A DNA stretch of 14,896 nucleotides, from the NCBI GenBank assembly GCA_004151065.3, contig NWUY0300010040.1, positions 15,545-30,440 on the forward strand, in the 5' to 3' direction. Position 1 is the stretch's first letter; the number at the start of each line of letters is the position of its first letter. Origin of the DNA: Larix sibirica (Eukaryota > Streptophyta > Pinopsida > Pinales > Pinaceae). Below the pieces are notes generated by a model. The model ran no database searches. It was not told where the DNA came from and saw only the letters and a list, made by a program, of their open reading frames with translations. Positions 8,711 through 14,896 of this stretch are shown piece by piece. The position numbers and the translations under genes are program-made.

Positions 8711-8782
8711 TAGGCATGCTGACCAATATCTCTTTTTTCCCTTTCGGGAATATTTAAGTTCATAAGTCATATTGATAATTCA

Positions 8783-9385
8783 CTAATCCAGGGAATTGAT
8801 GGGATAACATTTTTCTTCAAAGATTAGTTGCAAGTTTCTAGACCACCAAATCCAATATACCCATATGGTGGGAAAATACTTGTAAGAAGAAACAACAATA
8901 TACGAAAACCATTCATAGACACAATCCTCTAAAGAGGACAAATTACAAGAAGCTTTTGAGATTAGCTTAGCATTTACAAGTGACCATAGCTCTCTTGTGA
9001 ACCTGCATTTGACAAAAAGGTGAAACATAGATTCCTCATTATCACGACATAAACAACATCTATTTGACCCCTACTAGCCACGCTTCATCCCATTGTGCCA
9101 CGTAAGAATTTTGATGGCTAAAGTAAGCCAAAGAAAGTTTTTTGATTTCATATATCTTGGTGATTTCCACACCATATCCCACCACCACTTTTTCTCTCCC
9201 TTGAAGGCTTCTTCAACCGTAGCCACATACACCAGTTTTTCTGTAAATTGACCCGAAGTCATATTTTTTGTCCAGCAAAGCTTGTCCTCTTCCTTAGAAA
9301 ATTTGATTGCCCCACCACATAGGCATTGGAAACAAGTTATACAACTTGATGAGAAATTTATACCCAAAATGAGATCTCTAGCCAT
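8783..9385 (-). pseudogene. LINE reverse-transcriptase zinc-binding domain (zf-RVT), broken
   Basis: Two minus-strand pieces, 9385-9074 and 9028-8783, are in the same frame, separated by two adjacent TAG codons (9076-9071). Together they give the zinc-binding domain that follows the reverse transcriptase in plant L1-type LINEs: a lead with FSKEEDKLCW and SGQFTEKLVY, then WWWDMVW and KSKNFLWLTLAIKILTW. HNGMKRG comes next, then the finger CCLCRDNEESMFHLFVKC (CX2C...HX4C) followed by RFTRELWS. In relatives the position after KRG is usually Trp, so at least one TAG is probably a decayed TGG. The catalytic reverse transcriptase expected further upstream is absent, because the element is cut near the N at 9398. 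The frame ends at 8783, and the RNase H continues in another frame, so there is also a frameshift. Confidence 0.85.
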
Positions 9386-9404
9386 AAAAACTCATATTNA
9401 CTCG
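9386..9404. other. Gap join (N at 9398) truncating the LINE
   Basis: The LINE frame meets a TGA at 9394-9392 and the N four bases later. Sequence after the N shows no LINE homology that I can read, so the 5' truncation may be biological or may be an assembly join. Confidence 0.6.
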
Positions 9405-9430
9405 TGTAACGTTCCTGAACAAACGTTACA
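9405..9430. repeat. Inverted repeat TGTAACGTT...AACGTTACA
   Basis: Perfect 9-bp arms at 9405-9413 and 9422-9430 with an 8-base spacer. The ends TGTAACG and CGTTACA resemble the termini of some Ty3/gypsy LTRs, but no matching LTR is visible, so this is only a hint of an element boundary. Confidence 0.55.
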
Positions 9431-10049
9431 ACATCTCCCTCATACTGGGCTGTAGAGCGCCTACGCAATAATTGTTATTCAATAAAATCGTTTTAGATAA
9501 GATAAGTTGTACTTTTATATATTTTAATGGTTTTCAATTTAATTTTATAAAAGTTTATAAGGTTAGAGTTGATGATATTGGATATGAAAAACATGAAAAA
9601 ATGAGTATACGGTTTAACATTAAGATGCATTGTCCAGACAATGTTATTTTTTTGTTATTTAAAAATCTTGAATTTTTCTTATGAAGTGTTGTACACAAAT
9701 ATTTTATTTAATAATGAATATTTTAAATTAAAGTATTAAATTTTGAGGTAAATATAAATGATGTAAATAAGATATTAAACTAGAGTTATTTTAAAAGGAG
9801 AATTTGGGTAGTTCCTTACCAACATGTGCTTAGTTCAAATCATTTGGTAAGGTGCATTAGTCTACACCTCGATTTTCTTGAGTGGGGTGCACTAATCTAC
9901 ATTAACAAATTTACTAGGGGTATTATCCATAAATGTGGGGAAGAATCCCTATGTTTCCCCTCTATCTTTTTTTTGAAAAATAATATTATACAAGAGTTTG
10001 ACAAAAATGCCAACAACATGGAAGCAGTTTGCAGAGGAATTTGAGTGTA
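9431..10049. other. Intergenic DNA with small repeats
   Basis: No gene was recognised. CCTTACCAA (9814-9822) and TTGGTAAGG (9844-9852) form a 9-bp inverted repeat. GGTGCATTAGTCTAC (9851-9865) and GGTGCACTAATCTAC (9886-9900) are an imperfect direct repeat. This cluster, followed by a long T-run near 9968, may be a fragment of a small transposable element. Confidence 0.4.
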
Positions 10050-11443
10050 ATATTTTAATAAATTAAGAAAATGTTCGAATTGAAGATACTATGACTAGAA
10101 CGCATAAAAACGCAATACATATCTTAAGTATGAACATTCACCATGATCCACGTTTCTTACATGATGGAACAATCTCATTGTCAACCCACCTAGGCATAAA
10201 ATTTGAAGAGCATGGTCATATTTTATTTTGAATATCTATAATTGATTTAACCCTTTTATGTTGACAACCTAAAGTACACTATGCTTTTTCATTTGAAAAT
10301 GGGAAAAATAGATCCATAAAATGTTACCCTAAATATTGAACAACACAATCTCATACTTAATTTCACCAAAACAAATGCATATCAATACTAGTGGTATCCT
10401 TATATTGAGAATGATGTTAAACCATGTTATCACTTTTAAAGAATTCAACAGGATGATGTTGAGCATGAATTTCACAACTTTTAACACTTCCACATAGTTT
10501 GTTCAAGTTCTATCAATTTTTAGAAGGAATAGGTACACATTGCCTAATTTTGGAATATAAGTGTAAAAACAATTGGAATGTATGTTATAATGGTTTGAAA
10601 AAATGCTAGGCTTTCTACGATGTAGGTATCAATACAAGAGAATGATATTTTTCTAAACAAACCATTTCCATATACATTTGAAATGAGGCAATCAAAAGTA
10701 AGTTCGAGATCAATGAATATAGTAGAACACTTTTAATTGTGGAACTCAATAAGTTCACATGATCAATTTTTGAAACTGCTATGCAAACACATCTAGTAAT
10801 ATTAACCATCATGTGCTTTTAGAAATATCTCAATATAATATTTCATAGAACTGAGAACCTTGACTAGAGATACATGTCCTTTTATCACGTGTATTGAAGA
10901 TATTATAATTTGTGTTCATTAATTGCTCTCTAGACAATCAAATGGGATATTGATGAGATTTTGGTCCAAACTTTTAGTTATTGGAAACCATAAAAAGTTA
11001 CACTGGACTAAATGATATTTTCTTCTTATAATTATGTTTTACTTATATCACATAAGTGAGATACATAATTTACTAGATACTAAATTTCTATAGGACATAT
11101 GTAGAATCAAGTTCTCATTATACTAAACATAAGCTCCTTAAAATCTTATTTCAAGAATGACTTACAACTCTACTCATAAAACATGCCAAAAATATTATTA
11201 TTAAAATATATATTAAAAAAAATTCACTTTGAAATAACATGTTATTTCTTACCTATACTTTAATATACTTTTGGTTGATACTCGATACCAATTACTTGAA
11301 AGTTACATATTTTATTTTTTTAAACATTTATTTTTCATTTGTTACAAATAATTAATAAATCTAAAAATTACAATTAGTATTCTTAAATTAATAGTAAAAT
11401 TAGTTTTAAATAATAGCTTGAAATATATATTTTGACCTTTTAT
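10050..11443. other. AT-rich intergenic DNA, no gene recognised
   Basis: Short open pieces occur on both strands (for example plus strand 10069-10230, and minus strand 10812-10615), but none shows a domain or motif I can name, and stops are frequent. It may be an old element decayed beyond recognition. Confidence 0.45.
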
Positions 11444-11547
11444 ATTGAGATGATGGGACCTTAGAAAACACTTAGAAAATCATTTAAATATAAAAATTGA
11501 GATGATGGAATTAAAAAACACTTTGAAAACATGGTTGTGTCTCATAT
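11444..11547. repeat. 52-bp imperfect direct repeat
   Basis: ATTGAGATGATGG occurs at 11444 and 11496, each followed by an AAAACACTTxGAAAA-like phrase. The spacing is 52 bases with several substitutions. No function suggested. Confidence 0.65.
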
Positions 11548-11651
11548 ATATTAAAATATAAAAATTGAGGCAAACATTCATCAATGATTTATGTGATCTT
11601 TTTGCTTCCGTACTTTTGTAAAATAATTAATTTATATATATTAATTATAAA

Positions 11652-11684
11652 AAGTTAACATTATTACCAAAATAATGTTAACTT
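11652..11684. repeat. 14-bp perfect inverted repeat (stem-loop)
   Basis: AAGTTAACATTATT (11652-11665) and AATAATGTTAACTT (11671-11684) are exact reverse complements around the loop ACCAA. It could form a small hairpin or be part of a fold-back element. It stands alone in AT-rich DNA. Confidence 0.8.
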
Positions 11685-11938
11685 CAATTACAACTAGTGT
11701 ATGTAAATTAATTGTTTTCACAATTAATTCTTTACTTAATTATCTTTTTTCACATATTTATAAGAGCTTCAACAAACTAGCTGAGCTGTTAGTATATCTT
11801 TTACTTTGAAAAATTGTAGGATTTTATAGAAGTAGCTAAAGGATCCCTCAAAGTTTATTAGTTAGATTAAGTATGTACAAAATATAAAAATAGTTATTCT
11901 TAAATTATAATGATATGAAATAATCCTCATTTATTATT
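11685..11938. other. AT-rich intergenic DNA
   Basis: No open frame, RNA gene or repeat structure was recognised between the stem-loop and the 150-bp duplication. Confidence 0.45.
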
Positions 11939-12238
11939 TTTAATTTATATTTTTTTTATAAATTATTTAAGTCATTCTTAATTCAGTTGTGAATTCAACG
12001 ATCCACCACAAAGCCAATCATTGATCTTACAAGTTACACAATTTTTGGATTCAATGACAAAGACAACCATTTACTTTACAACTTACACTTTAATTTATAT
12101 TTTCTTTATAAATTATTTAAGTCATTCTTAATTCAGTTGTGAATTCAACGATCCACCACAAAGCCAATCATTGATCTTACAAGTTACACAATTTTTGGAT
12201 TCAATGACAAAGACAACCATTTACTTTACAACTTACAC
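11939..12238. repeat. 150-bp tandem duplication, nearly identical copies
   Basis: Copies 11939-12088 and 12089-12238 match at a constant offset of 150. I see one difference, T at 11954 against C at 12104. Identity this high suggests a recent event. The unit has no coding content. It contains a CAATCATTGATCTTAC phrase and a CATTTACTTTACAACTTACAC end. Confidence 0.92.
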
Positions 12239-12245
12239 TCATATG

Positions 12246-12347
12246 ATGAAACCTAATAAAACCTACAATCTGATTAAGGCTAGGGATTATTTAATGCCCT
12301 TTATAAAAGGATTCTTGAAAGCTGGGTTTCTAAAAGGTCTGGGATAA
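12246..12347 (+). CDS. Small ORF, 33 codons, related to sequence downstream
   Basis: ATG at 12246, stop TAA at 12345. The product starts MKPNKTYNLIKARDYL and ends in a Lys/Gly/Phe-rich piece, FIKGFLKAGFLKGLG. That piece resembles AIKGLWKTGLQKVIKAS encoded about 230 bases further on (12525-12575), and the DNA (ATAAAAGGATTCTTGAAAGC against ATAAAAGGACTCTGGAAAAC) is similar too. It is therefore more likely a diverged duplicate of one exon-like piece than an independent gene. No family was recognised. Confidence 0.2.
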   Translation: MKPNKTYNLIKARDYLMPFIKGFLKAGFLKGLG

Positions 12348-12513
12348 CTGGACAAGAAAGGATGGAACTGTGCTTTGCTGGAAATTTTTTATTGACGGTA
12401 AGCGATTTGAGTGTCAGCTATCACACAGGATAACTGGACAAGAAAGGATGGAACTGTGCTTTGCTGGAAAATTTTTGTTAACAGTAAGCCATTTGAGTGT
12501 CAGCTATCACAAG
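12342..12513. repeat. 86-bp tandem duplication of coding-like DNA
   Basis: GGATAACTGGACAAGAAAGG begins at 12342 and again at 12428, and the copies then run in parallel for 86 bases to about 12427 and 12513. The differences lie in the middle (TTTTTTATTGACGGT against ATTTTTGTTAACAGT) and at one G/C. Because 86 is not a multiple of three, the two copies are in different frames. Confidence 0.9.
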
Positions 12514-12608
12514 CCTTCCTAACGGCCATAAAAGGACTCTGGAAAACAGGGCTCCAAAAGGTCATAAAAGCTTCAAATTTTGGTGTTTTTGTTGAAATTT
12601 GTCAATGA
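12343..12608 (+). pseudogene. Coding-like fragment, unknown family, frame broken by duplication
   Basis: Copy 1 (from 12343) encodes DNWTRKDGTVLCWKFFIDG and then KRFECQLSH. Copy 2 (from 12429, inside the open frame 12411-12608) encodes DNWTRKDGTVLCWKIFVNS, then KPFECQLSQ, and continues AFLTAIKGLWKTGLQKVIKA, SNFGVFVEICQ, stop. The differences between copies are conservative at the protein level (Phe/Ile, Ile/Val, Asp/Asn, Gly/Ser, Arg/Pro), and the content (Trp, Cys, mixed charge) looks like real protein. I do not recognise the family. The 86-bp repeat prevents one frame reading through both copies, so this is most likely a gene fragment, a captured exon, or an element remnant upstream of the TRM-like gene. 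Confidence 0.35.
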
Positions 12609-12804
12609 AATTTTTGTTAACATCTTGATTTTGACAATTTCAACAACCTATACTTACAATTTTAGCTGAAAAAATAGCCGAAAAAAGTGTCAAAATAGTT
12701 TTACTTGCCAAACGCGGATCGACGCGTTTACTGGACAGAATTGAATCCCATGGGACATTTTCTGAATCTTCACAGCGAGAAGTCAGAGATCATTGAATTC
12801 TATC

Positions 12805-12827
12805 ACTGTGATCGAAGAGATCACAGT
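12805..12827. repeat. Stem-loop ACTGTGATC/GATCACAGT
   Basis: Perfect 9-bp arms (12805-12813, 12819-12827) around GAAGA. It could be a palindromic protein-binding site or chance; it lies about 600 bases upstream of the gene. Confidence 0.6.
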
Positions 12828-12842
12828 TCAACTGAGCTATGA

Positions 12843-12866
12843 CAATCAATGAATTCGCATTGATTG
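12843..12866. repeat. Stem-loop CAATCAATG/CATTGATTG
   Basis: Perfect 9-bp arms (12843-12851, 12858-12866) around AATTCG. This is the second such palindrome within 62 bases. The CAATCAATGA/TCATTGATTG type of core resembles the pseudopalindromic sites of plant homeodomain factors (CAATNATTG), but is not an exact match. Confidence 0.55.
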
Positions 12867-13316
12867 GGTGCCTCTGGATGACTCCCGTGGGCAGCATTAA
12901 ATGGTTTTTCTGACTTGAAGGAACGAGGAATTCATGTGATTCATTCAATGCAAATGGGCATCAGCTGGCTGCCGAGGCCTGTGACTCCCACGGTCATCCT
13001 GTGTATGAATGTGTGTTATCTTTTTCAAAATCAACGCATCCGGCGCTTCTCTCTCTTCACGTTCATGCATTCAAAGCCTCATTTCTTTCCTGATCCTTCA
13101 GCTCCACTGTTATGAAATTCTATGGAGAGAATTTATAAGCTTTCGTGCTTCATATTTTAGTTCAACTTTCATAGGCGAGAGTTTATCACAATTTTGTAGG
13201 ACATTCTGCAAGAGCTTCAGTAGTAGATCGGTAAGAGTTGACCACAACTTCTCACAACATTTCTGTTAGTGAATCCCCAAAGCTATTTGTCTGATTAGTT
13301 TAGATGCTGCTCTGGT

Positions 13317-13323
13317 TATAAAT
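13317..13323 (+). promoter_or_regulatory. Candidate TATA box TATAAAT
   Basis: TATAAAT lies 94 bases before the start codon at 13411, which would place transcription start near 13350 and give a leader of about 60 bases. A second TATA-like sequence lies at 13335-13340 inside the perfect palindrome TTTTTTATAAAAAA (13330-13343). Either is plausible and neither is proven. Confidence 0.4.
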
Positions 13324-13326
13324 TGG

Positions 13327-13407
13327 ATGTTTTTTATAAAAAAGAAGAAGAAGAAGTCCATTGGACAGTGGTTTAGATCGATGAGAGTTTACCTTATGCT
13401 GTGTTGA
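13327..13407 (+). CDS. Upstream ORF, 26 codons, in frame with the main gene
   Basis: ATG at 13327 runs through six Lys codons made by an AAG repeat and ends at TGA 13405-13407. That is one codon (AAT) before the main ATG, and in the same frame. Two further ATGs in the same frame (13381, 13396) would give eight- and three-residue peptides ending at the same stop. If transcription begins near 13350 only these two shorter ones are in the leader. A stop so close to the main start would leave little room for reinitiation, so this could lower translation; that role is inference. Confidence 0.35.
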   Translation: MFFIKKKKKKSIGQWFRSMRVYLMLC

Positions 13408-13410
13408 AAT

Positions 13411-14439
13411 ATGAAGGGTCTGAGAAACTCACTGTGCAGAGGAACAGACTGTGTGGCCACTGTCGTTTACAATATTAATCCCAGACAACGCACTCCAATT
13501 TCTTCTATCAGAGAACGAGCAAATCCAACTTTTGAAGAATTCTCTGCTACGACACCTTCCCTGATAAGTTCGTATTGCGATAATTCTACAATGGTCTCCA
13601 CTGATGATGATTTGAGCCCTCCACCAACGTTAGAGGAAATGCTTGCTCGTCTCGACGAAGAAGCAGAAGAAGAAGAACGAGAAAGAAGTTATCAATGTCG
13701 TTACCAGGGTTTAAGGGCTACATATGGACGAAATGCTTCTCAGAATTGTCGCAGGATGTCATCTGTTAACAACTCTGAGATAGTACTCAAGGCAGCGAGG
13801 AGCGCTCTGAATCAGTATCCTCGATTTTCCCTCGATGGAAGAGATGCATTGCAAAGGCCATCGGTGGATTTCGATTCAAACCCAATAATGCTCCATAAAG
13901 GTCAACGCCCTGGTGTGGATTTGCCAAGGAAGTCCTTCACAAATTTGGAGAATCAATATCAATATTCTTCATCTGGTAATGTACAGAGATTCAAGAAGCC
14001 TGGCTTGCTTGCACGTTTGATGGGCCTGGAGACAATGCCTGTGACCACTCCATCTAATAAGGTTATGTTGCCCTTCAAGTCTAGTGCTAATATATCTAGG
14101 GCCAAAGGATCTCAAAATACCCAAACAAAAACGAATGACAGAAGATTTATGCAGGCACAACAGTACTCCAAGGGGAATTCAATGCAGTCCAGGTTAGGTT
14201 TTGAGCATCATCGTGGAAGTTTCAGTATCCGTGATCAAATTAGAGAAGATATCAGCTGGTTAAGCTTAGCAGAGAAATCTGCTACGAGGAAGACAGCGGG
14301 GGCAGTGCAGTTTTCTTCTTCTTCCAATCAATCAGAGAAGCAGCAGAGTTCGTGTTCCACGAAGGCACCAGAGCCGATGAATTACAGCATCAAGATGAAG
14401 GAGAAGAAGAGCAGGACTTGTAAACATCGAGTTCATTAA
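13411..14439 (+). CDS. TRM-like / DUF3741-associated (VARLMGL motif) protein
   Basis: Intact single-exon frame of 342 residues. The start is well fixed: the in-frame TGA at 13405 lies just upstream, so this is the first Met available without splicing. Visible landmarks are an acidic block with TLEEMLARLDEEAEEEE (about 73-89), then RRMSSVNNSEIVLKAARSAL with NQYPRFSLDGRDAL (114-147), then KPGLLARLMGLETMP (196-210). The last is the VARLMGL signature of the plant DUF3741-associated proteins, which include the LONGIFOLIA and TRM (TON1 recruiting motif) families. Known members bind microtubules or the TON1-PP2A complex and guide cortical microtubule and cell-division-plane organisation, so a cytoskeletal role is inferred. 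The rest is Ser/Gln/Lys-rich and probably disordered, with a basic tail. No DUF4378 domain and no C-terminal TON1-binding motif could be identified. Many relatives are longer, so either this is a short member or more coding sequence is spliced on downstream. The codon use and clean frame contrast with the decayed sequence upstream. Confidence 0.82.
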   Translation: MKGLRNSLCRGTDCVATVVYNINPRQRTPISSIRERANPTFEEFSATTPSLISSYCDNSTMVSTDDDLSPPPTLEEMLARLDEEAEEEERERSYQCRYQGLRATYGRNASQNCRRMSSVNNSEIVLKAARSALNQYPRFSLDGRDALQRPSVDFDSNPIMLHKGQRPGVDLPRKSFTNLENQYQYSSSGNVQRFKKPGLLARLMGLETMPVTTPSNKVMLPFKSSANISRAKGSQNTQTKTNDRRFMQAQQYSKGNSMQSRLGFEHHRGSFSIRDQIREDISWLSLAEKSATRKTAGAVQFSSSSNQSEKQQSSCSTKAPEPMNYSIKMKEKKSRTCKHRVH

Positions 14440-14840
14440 TAAGTCTATATATCTCATGAAGATTGCTGCATAAGGGCATGCGAATATTGTAAGGATCTAT
14501 GTATTTTGCTGAGATGGCTTTTCTACTGTGGCAATTGTTTGTTGGGAGACGATAACAGAAATCATGCACAGTCAAATCGAATGAATGAATGCATTGTCCT
14601 TCCTTTGATATCAAAAGAGATGTAATTTGAATGCTCAATATGTTCAAATGAATATTCCATTGACATGGACAGAGATGTGTCTTTGAATGCTTAATATGTT
14701 TTTAGTTGATTGTATGTATATCGTACACAGAAGATATATGGTTTATTTGGTTTGCACAACGTCATTATAACAATATTTGAAATCATTACAACAATATTTT
14801 CTTTACAAGTATGTTATTTTTTGAAACATGGTAATGGGAA
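14440..14840 (+). other. 3' flank of the TRM-like gene (probable 3' UTR)
   Basis: No further protein-like frame was found. The first 200 or so bases remain more balanced in composition, as in a UTR. Related phrases GAATGCTCAATATGTTCAAA (14629) and GAATGCTTAATATGTTTTTA (14685) form a short imperfect repeat, and could sit near polyadenylation signals. There is no clear AATAAA. Confidence 0.4.
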
Positions 14841-14896
14841 ATATATATATATATATTTCATGTTTATAAATTATATGAGATATATATATATATATA
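14841..14896. repeat. TA/AT microsatellites
   Basis: An AT run of 16 bases lies at 14841-14856, and a TA run from 14880 continues off the window end. Runs of this kind vary in length and are prone to assembly error. Confidence 0.9.

Larger units (their letters stand above)
12609..13316. promoter_or_regulatory. Gene-proximal upstream region of the TRM-like gene
   Basis: From about 12690 base composition becomes more balanced than the AT-rich DNA before it, as expected near a gene. It contains two small hairpins (12805-12866), repeated GTGACTCCC/TGACTCCC phrases near 12881 and 12980, and a TATA-like TATAAG (13134-13139). A good splice-donor-like GTAAGAG lies at 13231, after AGTAGATCG, so an upstream leader exon with a 5' UTR intron is possible. 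Open frames at 12915-13115 and 13009-13269 have no recognisable content and are probably chance. No transcription start can be proven from sequence. Confidence 0.4.

Noticed and set aside
9814-9852. tRNA or SINE with a B-box-like TAGTTCAAATC
   Set aside because: There is no A box or cloverleaf; only a 9-bp inverted repeat surrounds it.
10069-10230. Plus-strand open stretch of about 50 codons
   Set aside because: It looks mildly protein-like, but the same frame soon meets many stops and no motif could be named.
12915-13269. Two overlapping open frames upstream of the TRM-like gene
   Set aside because: No recognisable domain. They overlap in different frames and lie in what looks like promoter or leader sequence.
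14390-14647. Minus-strand 85-residue frame over the 3' end of the gene
   Set aside because: It overlaps the coding end and UTR of the plus-strand gene and shows no domain; it is a shadow frame.

Overview
This window looks like land-plant nuclear DNA. The non-genic sequence is very AT-rich, full of decayed retroelements and tandem duplications, and the single convincing gene belongs to a plant-specific family (the VARLMGL / DUF3741-associated, TRM-like proteins). The long gene-poor stretch of old copia/gypsy-type and plant L1-type LINE debris would suit a large-genome seed plant, possibly a gymnosperm. That last point is inference only. Single N characters at 1955 and 9398 look like minimal gap joins in the assembly.

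Layout. 1-3438: AT-rich intergenic DNA with a TCGATCGAG-rich palindromic repeat cluster (401-655), an 83-bp tandem duplication (1019-1184) and a family of about 110-bp repeats (1542-2441). The N at 1955 lies inside a near-identical 358-bp duplication that may be an assembly artefact. 3439-6017: remains of a plus-strand LTR element. It has an acidic open frame broken by many stops and carrying a CX2CX4HX4C zinc knuckle, two tandem copies of about 430 bp, a polypurine tract and an LTR starting TGTTAG. 6018-7507: poorly resolved sequence. 7498-7765: a second LTR of the same family on the minus strand, followed by a primer-binding site matching initiator tRNA-Met, so the two LTRs are inverted. 7975-9385: the 3' part of a minus-strand LINE, with a reverse-transcriptase zinc-binding domain, a decayed RNase H and an A-tail. 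9399-12245: AT-rich DNA with small palindromes and a nearly perfect 150-bp tandem duplication. 12246-12608: short coding-like pieces containing an 86-bp tandem duplication. 12690-13410: a less AT-rich gene-proximal region with hairpins, TATA-like boxes and a small upstream ORF. 13411-14439: the intact 342-residue gene. 14440-14896: 3' flank ending in TA microsatellites.

The mobile elements are dead as far as can be read: stops, a frameshift, lost catalytic residues and missing parts. The one likely functional unit is the TRM-like gene with its leader. I found no evidence of a new multi-gene system. The observations most worth checking are the in-frame upstream ORF ending one codon before the gene's start, the inverted LTR pair, the palindromic 42-bp units, and the duplicated coding-like segment near 12.4 kb.
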